Below the pieces are notes generated by a model, which searched no databases, was not told the DNA's origin, and was given only the letters and a program-made list of their open reading frames with translations. A DNA stretch of 32,612 nucleotides, taken from positions 1-32,612 of the forward strand of contig CAMHMK010000007.1 of NCBI GenBank assembly GCA_946186225.1, in the 5' to 3' direction. Below, piece by piece: positions 26,533-32,612 of this stretch; the stretch's first letter is position 1; each line of letters starts with the position of its first letter. A program made the position numbers and the translations under genes. Origin of the DNA: an uncultured Clostridia bacterium (GTDB taxonomy: Bacteria > Bacillota > Clostridia > Oscillospirales > Oscillospiraceae).

Positions 26533-26739
26533 ATGATTAAAGTAACCATCCTGGAGAACACCTGCAAGGGCTGCGGACTCTGCGTCCGTGCCTGCCCCAA
26601 GGGTGTGCTGGCAATCTCCACCTCCCACCTGAACGCCAAGGGCTATTATCCGGCCGAGGTCGTCAACGGGGAGGCCTGCATTGCCTGCACGTCCTGCGCC
26701 AAGACCTGCCCGGATGTCGCCATCCGGATCGAGAAGTAA
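26533..26739 (+). CDS. 2x[4Fe-4S] ferredoxin subunit of 2-oxoacid:ferredoxin oxidoreductase
   Basis: CKGCGLCVRACPKG and CIACTSCAKTCPD clusters, 68 aa. Confidence 0.92.
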   Translation: MIKVTILENTCKGCGLCVRACPKGVLAISTSHLNAKGYYPAEVVNGEACIACTSCAKTCPDVAIRIEK

Positions 26740-26752
26740 GGAGGAAGAGAGA

Positions 26753-27820
26753 ATGGCTTTGAAACTGATGAAGGGCTGCGAAGCGATTTCCGAAGCCGCC
26801 ATCCAGGCCGGCTGCCGTTATTTCTTCGGCTACCCGATTACCCCGCAAAACGACGTCCCCGAGTACATGTCCCGCCGTCTGCCTGAGGTCGGCGGCTGCT
26901 TCCTGCAGGCCGAGTCCGAGCTCGCGGCCATCAACATGGTCTACGGCGCGGGCGGCGCCGGCGCCAGAGCGATGACCTCCTCCTCCAGCCCCGGAATCTC
27001 CCTGAAGCAGGAAGGCATCTCCACCATTGCCGCTGCTGAGATCCCCGCTGTCATCGTCAACATGATGCGCGGCGGCCCCGGCCTTGGCAACATCCAGGCC
27101 TCCCAGGGCGACTATTTCCAGGCCGTCAAGGGCGGCGGTCACGGTGACTATCACGCTGTCGTCTACGCTCCCTCCTCCATCCAGGAGACCTGCGACATGA
27201 TGCAGCGCGCCTTCGACACCGCGGATACCTACCGCACCCCGGTCATCATCCTTGCCGACGGTCTGATCGGCCAGATGATGGAGCCCGTGGAGCTCAAGGA
27301 GAACCCCAACCCCACCATGCCCGACAAGCCCTGGGCCGCCACCGGCTACGATCCCAAGGGCACCAAGCCCCGCGCGGTCCTCAACTCCCTGTACATCGAG
27401 ACCGAGGACCTCAACACCCTGATCGACCGTCTGCATGCCCGCTACGAGGTCATCAAGCAGAAGGAAGTCCTGGTTGAGTGCTACAACACCGAGGGCGCCG
27501 AAATCGTTCTTTGCGCCTACGGCACCGTCGCCCGCGTCTGCAAGGCTGCGGTCAACGAGCTCAACGAAAAGGGCATCAAGGTCGGCCTGGTTCGCCCGAT
27601 CACCCTGTGGCCCTTCCCGACCGAAGCGGTCCACGACGCGGTTGCGCAGGATTCCGTCAAGGGCGTCCTGACCGTCGAAATGAGCGACGGCCAGCTCCTC
27701 GAGGACATCCGTCTGGCGGTCAACGGCGTCAAGCCCGTGGAGTTCATGGGCAAGGCCGGCTCCATCATGCCGACCACCGAAGGCATCATCGAGCGCATTA
27801 TGAAAATGAGGGAGGCATAA
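26753..27820 (+). CDS. 2-oxoacid:ferredoxin oxidoreductase alpha subunit (VorB/KorA-like)
   Basis: [62 protein letters not shown]; start trimmed. Confidence 0.93.
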   Translation: MALKLMKGCEAISEAAIQAGCRYFFGYPITPQNDVPEYMSRRLPEVGGCFLQAESELAAINMVYGAGGAGARAMTSSSSPGISLKQEGISTIAAAEIPAVIVNMMRGGPGLGNIQASQGDYFQAVKGGGHGDYHAVVYAPSSIQETCDMMQRAFDTADTYRTPVIILADGLIGQMMEPVELKENPNPTMPDKPWAATGYDPKGTKPRAVLNSLYIETEDLNTLIDRLHARYEVIKQKEVLVECYNTEGAEIVLCAYGTVARVCKAAVNELNEKGIKVGLVRPITLWPFPTEAVHDAVAQDSVKGVLTVEMSDGQLLEDIRLAVNGVKPVEFMGKAGSIMPTTEGIIERIMKMREA

Positions 27821-27824
27821 GAGT

Positions 27825-28559
<735 letters not shown>

Positions 28560-28562
28560 TCC

Positions 28563-29099
28563 ATGATTGAGAAGAATATTTTCGCAGGATTCGGCGGCCA
28601 GGGCGTTCTGCTCATGGGCCAGCTTCTTGCCGCTGCCGCGATGCACGAAGGCAAGCACACCACCTGGGTCCCCTCCTACGGCCCCGAAATGCGCGGCGGC
28701 ACGGCCAACTGCTCCGTCATCCTCTCCGACAAGGAGATCGACAGCCCGATGGTCACCCGTCCCACCGCTCTGATCGTCATGAACCGCCCGTCCCTGGAAA
28801 AGTTTGAGGACACCGTGCTTCCCGGCGGCTCCATCTTCGTCAACAGCTCCATGATCGACGTCAAGGTGCAGCGCACCGACGTCAAGGCCTACTACGTTCC
28901 CTGCAACGAGCTGGCCGCGGAGCTCGGCAACAACAAGGTCGCCAACATGATCATGCTCGGCGCCTACCTGGGCTACTCCAAGTGCGTGGACATCGAAACC
29001 GTCCTCAAGGCCCTGCTGGAGAAGCTCGGCGAGCGCAAGGCCAAGCTGATCCCCCTGAACCGCGAGGCTCTGCTCAAGGGCGCTGCCTGCGTCAAATAA
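28563..29099 (+). CDS. 2-oxoacid:ferredoxin oxidoreductase gamma subunit
   Basis: NIFAGFGGQGVLLMGQLLAAAAMHEGKHTTWVPSYGPEMRGGTANCSVILSD. Confidence 0.95.
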   Translation: MIEKNIFAGFGGQGVLLMGQLLAAAAMHEGKHTTWVPSYGPEMRGGTANCSVILSDKEIDSPMVTRPTALIVMNRPSLEKFEDTVLPGGSIFVNSSMIDVKVQRTDVKAYYVPCNELAAELGNNKVANMIMLGAYLGYSKCVDIETVLKALLEKLGERKAKLIPLNREALLKGAACVK

Positions 29100-29121
29100 T
29101 CTGCCTTACGGCGCCTAAACG

Positions 29122-29153
29122 TATCGCCGCTTTGCTGCGGCAAAGCGGCGATA
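29122..29153. promoter_or_regulatory. Intercistronic hairpin between gamma subunit and CoA-transferase genes
   Basis: TATCGCCGCTTTGC-TGCG-GCAAAGCGGCGATA, 14-bp perfect stem, no T-tract. Confidence 0.65.
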
Positions 29154-29182
29154 TGATTCATCAAACACGGAGGAATACTTCT

Positions 29183-30715
29183 ATGCCTCAATTCATCTCC
29201 CCCGCGCAGGCAGTGGACCTGATTCGCGATGGACAGGAGATCATTTTCAACAACTTCCTCGGCATGTACAATGCCGAGCAGCTTCTGATCGCCCTGGATA
29301 AGCGCTTCGTGGAAACCGGTCATCCGAAGGACCTCACCGTCTACTGCACCGCCGGTCTGGGCGGCTGGACGATCGGCTCCCCCTGCGAGCAGTTCATCGT
29401 CCACGGTGCGGCCAAGACCCTTATCATGTCGCACTACGCCTCCATGCCCGAGACCGCGCAGATGATCCTCGACAACAAGATCGAGGCCTATAACCTGCCC
29501 TTCGGCGCGATGTCGCACTGCGTCCGCGCTGCGGCCAGCGGTCAGGACTACATCATCTCCGACGTGGGCCTGAACCTCTTCGTGGACCCGAAGCACAACG
29601 GCTATCAGCTCAACGAGCGGTCGAAGCAGGAGCTGGTCCAGGAGATCGTCATCGACGGCAAGCGCCGCCTGAAGTACAAGACCCCCAAGCCCGAGGTGGC
29701 TCTGCTCAAGGCCAGCAGCTGCGACGAGTACGGCAACATCTCTTTTGAAAACGAGCCCGTCCTCGGTGACCCGCTCTCCATCGCCCAGGCCACAAAGCGC
29801 CGCGGCGGCATCGTCATCGTCCAGGTCGAGCGCAAGCTGGAACAGCCGCGCCGTCCCCTGGAGGTCATTGTCCCCTCCGTCCTCGTGGACTACATCTGCG
29901 TGACCCCGGAGCAGACCCAGATCCAGGGCATCCCCGGCACCGACGTCCACTACACCGGCGAGATCCCCATGACCGACGAGGAGCTGGAAGCCTACGCCAA
30001 GGATCACGCCTCCAACAAGCCGAAAGACCTGGCCAAGCGCCTGATTGCCCGCCGCGCAGCCCGCGAGCTCCGCGAGGGCGACGTGGTCAACATCGGCGTC
30101 GGCGCGCCCGAGTTCGTAGCTGTGGAAGCGGCCCGCACGGGCATGCTCTCCAAGGTTGCCCTGACCGTGGAGGCCGGCTCCATGAAGGGCCTGCCCGCCG
30201 GCGGTCTGGCCTTCGGCGCTGCCATGGGCGCGCAGAGCATCTGCACCACCGCCGAGCAGTTCGACCTCTATGACGGCGGCGGCCTGTCCATCTGCTTCAT
30301 CGGCGCCCTCGAGGTGGACGCCGAGGGCAACGTCAACGGCCACTACAACCCGAAGAAGCTCTCCGGCATCGGCGGCTTCATCAACATCACCCAGTTCACC
30401 CATAAGGTCGTCTTCTGCACCACCTTCTCCGCGGGCGGCCTGGAGATCGAGCACTCCGACGAGACTGGCCTGAAGATCCTCAGCGAGGGCCGTTTCCCGA
30501 AGTTCACCAAGCACGTCACCGCGCTCAGCTTCTCCGCCGAGAACGCCCACGCCAACGGCCAGGAGGTCGTCTACGTGACCGAGCGCTGCGTCTTCCGTCT
30601 GGGTCAGAACGGCCTGGTCCTCACCGAGGTTGCCAAGGGCGTGGACGTCCAGAAACAAATCCTCGACCTGCTCCCGTTTACCGTGGAAGTGGCCGAGGAT
30701 CTGAAGGAGTTCTAA
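29183..30715 (+). CDS. Acyl-CoA:acetate/3-ketoacid CoA-transferase (single-chain alpha+beta fusion)
   Basis: MPQFISPAQAVDLIRDGQEIIFNNFLG, TAGLGGWTIGSPCEQFIVHGAAKTLIMSHYA, NIGVGAPEFVAVEAARTG...LTVEAGSMKGLPAGGLAFG; start trimmed to ATG with aggag RBS. Confidence 0.9.
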   Translation: MPQFISPAQAVDLIRDGQEIIFNNFLGMYNAEQLLIALDKRFVETGHPKDLTVYCTAGLGGWTIGSPCEQFIVHGAAKTLIMSHYASMPETAQMILDNKIEAYNLPFGAMSHCVRAAASGQDYIISDVGLNLFVDPKHNGYQLNERSKQELVQEIVIDGKRRLKYKTPKPEVALLKASSCDEYGNISFENEPVLGDPLSIAQATKRRGGIVIVQVERKLEQPRRPLEVIVPSVLVDYICVTPEQTQIQGIPGTDVHYTGEIPMTDEELEAYAKDHASNKPKDLAKRLIARRAARELREGDVVNIGVGAPEFVAVEAARTGMLSKVALTVEAGSMKGLPAGGLAFGAAMGAQSICTTAEQFDLYDGGGLSICFIGALEVDAEGNVNGHYNPKKLSGIGGFINITQFTHKVVFCTTFSAGGLEIEHSDETGLKILSEGRFPKFTKHVTALSFSAENAHANGQEVVYVTERCVFRLGQNGLVLTEVAKGVDVQKQILDLLPFTVEVAEDLKEF

Positions 30716-31398
30716 TCCAGCTCGATGGAGAACTCCCGCATGGTATTGATGATGTGCAGATACATCGCGGCCTTTGCGCCTTCGGCGTTTCGCTCGCGCA
30801 GATACTGCATGATCAGCCGATGATCGTAGATCGTCATCTCTGACACCTGCGGGGACTCATTGGCCAGGATGATGCCGCGGTGGATCGCGCGATTGAAGAT
30901 CGGCAGCAGCGACGTGATGAACGGATTGTGCGTGGCCGAGGCGATCGCGTTGTGAAACTGCTGCTCGCTCTCGTCCCACTGGGGGTCGCGCCGCCGGATC
31001 ATCTGCTCGTCCAGCTGGCCGAAGCGGAGGATCGTTTCGATCTCTTCGTCGGTGGCCCGCAGACAGGCGTACCGCGCGGCCTGGGGCTCAAACATCAGGC
31101 GCATCTCATAGAGGTCCTTGGTGTTGACGTTGGTGTTCTGGATCCTTAAAACGTCGTAGTCGGCGTGAATGCTCTGGCTGCGCGTCACGAAGGTCCCCAC
31201 GCCGCGCCGCACCTCCACCAGTCCTCTGGTGGCCAGGATCCGCAGCGCCTCGCGCAGGGTCGTGCGGCTGATCTCCAGCTCCCCGGCCAGTTCCATCTCG
31301 TTTGGCAGCTTGTCGCCGGGACGGAATCTCCCGTGGGTGATCATCTCCATGATCCGGTCCGCTGCGCGGACGGAAAGGGCGTTGCCCGCATAGGCCAT
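30712..31398 (-). CDS. FadR/GntR family (FCD domain) transcriptional regulator
   Basis: VRAADRIMEMITHGRFRPGDKLPNEMELAGELEISRTTLREALRILATRGLVEVRRGVGTFV wHTH, C-terminal FCD helices. Confidence 0.94.
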   Translation of the reverse strand: MAYAGNALSVRAADRIMEMITHGRFRPGDKLPNEMELAGELEISRTTLREALRILATRGLVEVRRGVGTFVTRSQSIHADYDVLRIQNTNVNTKDLYEMRLMFEPQAARYACLRATDEEIETILRFGQLDEQMIRRRDPQWDESEQQFHNAIASATHNPFITSLLPIFNRAIHRGIILANESPQVSEMTIYDHRLIMQYLRERNAEGAKAAMYLHIINTMREFSIELD

Positions 31399-31421
31399 AT
31401 GTCCCACCTCCCAATACCTGC

Positions 31422-31450
31422 ATTTTATCCCAAATCTGTTCGAAAATCAA
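31422..31450 (-). promoter_or_regulatory. Sigma70-type promoter for the FCD regulator
   Basis: Minus strand TTGATT-N17-TAAAAT. Confidence 0.6.
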
Positions 31451-31479
31451 CGGAAAAAATACGAAAAGAGGTTACTATC

Positions 31480-32556
31480 GTGAAAGGTCTCACCATTATC
31501 AAAACCGAACACCCCAAGGAAAAGCCCGCCAAGGGCGCGAAGCTCGGCTTCGGCTCGGTCTTCACCGACCACATGATGCTCATGGAATACGACGAGGGCA
31601 AGGGCTGGCATGACGCCCGCATCGTCCCCTTCGGCCCCATTACGCTGAGCCCGGCCTCCACCGTCCTGCACTATGCGCAGGAGACCTTTGAGGGTATGAA
31701 GGCCTACCGTGCCGAGGACGGCCGCGTCCTGCTGTTCCGGCCCGAGGAGAACTTCAAGCGTCTGAACATCTCCAACGAGCGCCTCTGCATCCCCCAGCTG
31801 GACGTGGACTTCTGCGTCGAGAGCCTGAAGGAGCTTGTCAACCTCGATAAGGAGTGGATCCCCGAGGATCCCGCCGCTTCCCTCTACATCCGCCCGATGG
31901 TCATCGGCAACGAGCCGAAGCTGGGCGTCAAGGAAGCCAGCTCCTATATCTACGCCGTTCTGCTCAGCCCCTCCGGCGCCTACTATGAGAGCGGCCTGAA
32001 GCCCGTTCCCATCTACGTCGAGGAAGAGTACGTCCGCGCGGTCCGCGGCGGCACCGGCTTTGCCAAGACCGGCGGCAACTACGCCTCCTCCATGCGCGCC
32101 CAGGAGGTTGCCCACTCCAAGGGTTATTCCCAGGTTCTGTGGCTCGATGGCGTCGAGCGCAAGTACATCGGCGAGGTCGGCGCGATGAACATCTTCTTCG
32201 TCGTGGACGGCGAGGTCCTGACCCCCGAGCTGGACGGCTCCATCCTCTCCGGCATCACCCGCAAGTCCATGATCCAGGTCCTGCGCGACAAGGGCTACAA
32301 GGTCACCGAGCGCCAGATCACCATCCAGGAGATCGCCGACGCCTATGACGCCGGCAAGCTGAACGAAGTCTTCGGCACCGGTACCGCCGCTGTCATCAGC
32401 CCGGTCGGCGAGCTGAAGTGGGGCGACAAGGTCATGAAGATCAACAACGGCGAGATCGGCCCGATCTCCGCCTACGCCTACAAGACCCTCACCGATATCC
32501 AGTGGGGCCGCGTCAAGGATCCGTACGGCTGGTCCGTCGAAATCGGCCATATGTAA
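31480..32556 (+). CDS. ilvE: Branched-chain-amino-acid aminotransferase
   Basis: GTG start after aagagg; PASTVLHYAQETFEGMKAYR, FAKTGGNYASSMRAQEVAHSKGYSQVLWLDGVERKYIGEVGAMNIFFV, FGTGTAAVISPV. Confidence 0.93.
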   Translation: MKGLTIIKTEHPKEKPAKGAKLGFGSVFTDHMMLMEYDEGKGWHDARIVPFGPITLSPASTVLHYAQETFEGMKAYRAEDGRVLLFRPEENFKRLNISNERLCIPQLDVDFCVESLKELVNLDKEWIPEDPAASLYIRPMVIGNEPKLGVKEASSYIYAVLLSPSGAYYESGLKPVPIYVEEEYVRAVRGGTGFAKTGGNYASSMRAQEVAHSKGYSQVLWLDGVERKYIGEVGAMNIFFVVDGEVLTPELDGSILSGITRKSMIQVLRDKGYKVTERQITIQEIADAYDAGKLNEVFGTGTAAVISPVGELKWGDKVMKINNGEIGPISAYAYKTLTDIQWGRVKDPYGWSVEIGHM

Positions 32557-32571
32557 TTTCATCCCGACCCA

Positions 32572-32612
32572 ACGCAAAGGGGGCTGGCGCCAAGCGCCAG
32601 CCCCCTTTGCGT
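32572..32612. terminator. Strong hairpin at window end, probable terminator of ilvE
   Basis: ACGCAAAGGGGGCTGGCGC-CAA-GCGCCAGCCCCCTTTGCGT, 19-bp perfect stem reaching the last base. Confidence 0.75.

Noticed and set aside
28973-30658. 561-aa minus-strand ORF opposite the CoA-transferase
   Set aside because: Shadow ORF; sense strand is a clear CoA-transferase.
31399-31479. Search for a third copy of the GTTGTCTGACAAC operator between the regulator and ilvE
   Set aside because: No convincing match by eye; only weak GTT/AAC half-sites, so direct control of ilvE by the same operator is not claimed.

Overview
The window is a GC-rich, mostly chromosomal core region that looks like a gut Clostridia genome (probably Oscillospiraceae-like, judged from gene content and intergenic repeat style; not verified). 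I call 29 protein-coding genes and found no rRNA, tRNA or CRISPR array. In order: pepF oligoendopeptidase, Gx/HepT-like transporter, CDF cation transporter, SpoU-type rRNA methylase, dprA, topA, trmFO, an ECF sigma/membrane anti-sigma pair, maf-mreC-mreD-PBP2 (no mreB locally), DUF1846, MATE, trkA-trkH, class B sortase, LCP protein, small membrane protein, a PadR/HAAS-beta-solenoid pair, a P-loop ATPase + ferredoxin + 2-oxoacid:ferredoxin oxidoreductase (alpha, beta, gamma) + CoA-transferase operon, a convergent FCD/GntR regulator, and a branched-chain aminotransferase. The best leads are: (i) the 2-oxoacid oxidoreductase/CoA-transferase/BCAT locus, a possible branched-chain fatty acid module, whose leader carries two GTC(A/T)GAC operator-like motifs 21 bp apart; (ii) a conserved-looking P-loop ATPase of unknown role heading that operon; (iii) two intergenic elements built as inverted-repeat-bounded trains of short perfect hairpins (4-140 and 25428-25533), the first with compensatory changes between its end hairpins; (iv) a HAAS-domain protein fused to a ten-repeat SGD beta-solenoid without an obvious membrane segment, controlled by a PadR protein with a perfect palindrome over its own promoter; (v) an ECF promoter (CGAAAC-N16-CGTG) upstream of the sigma factor gene. 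All function calls come from reading motifs in the translations; no searches were run.
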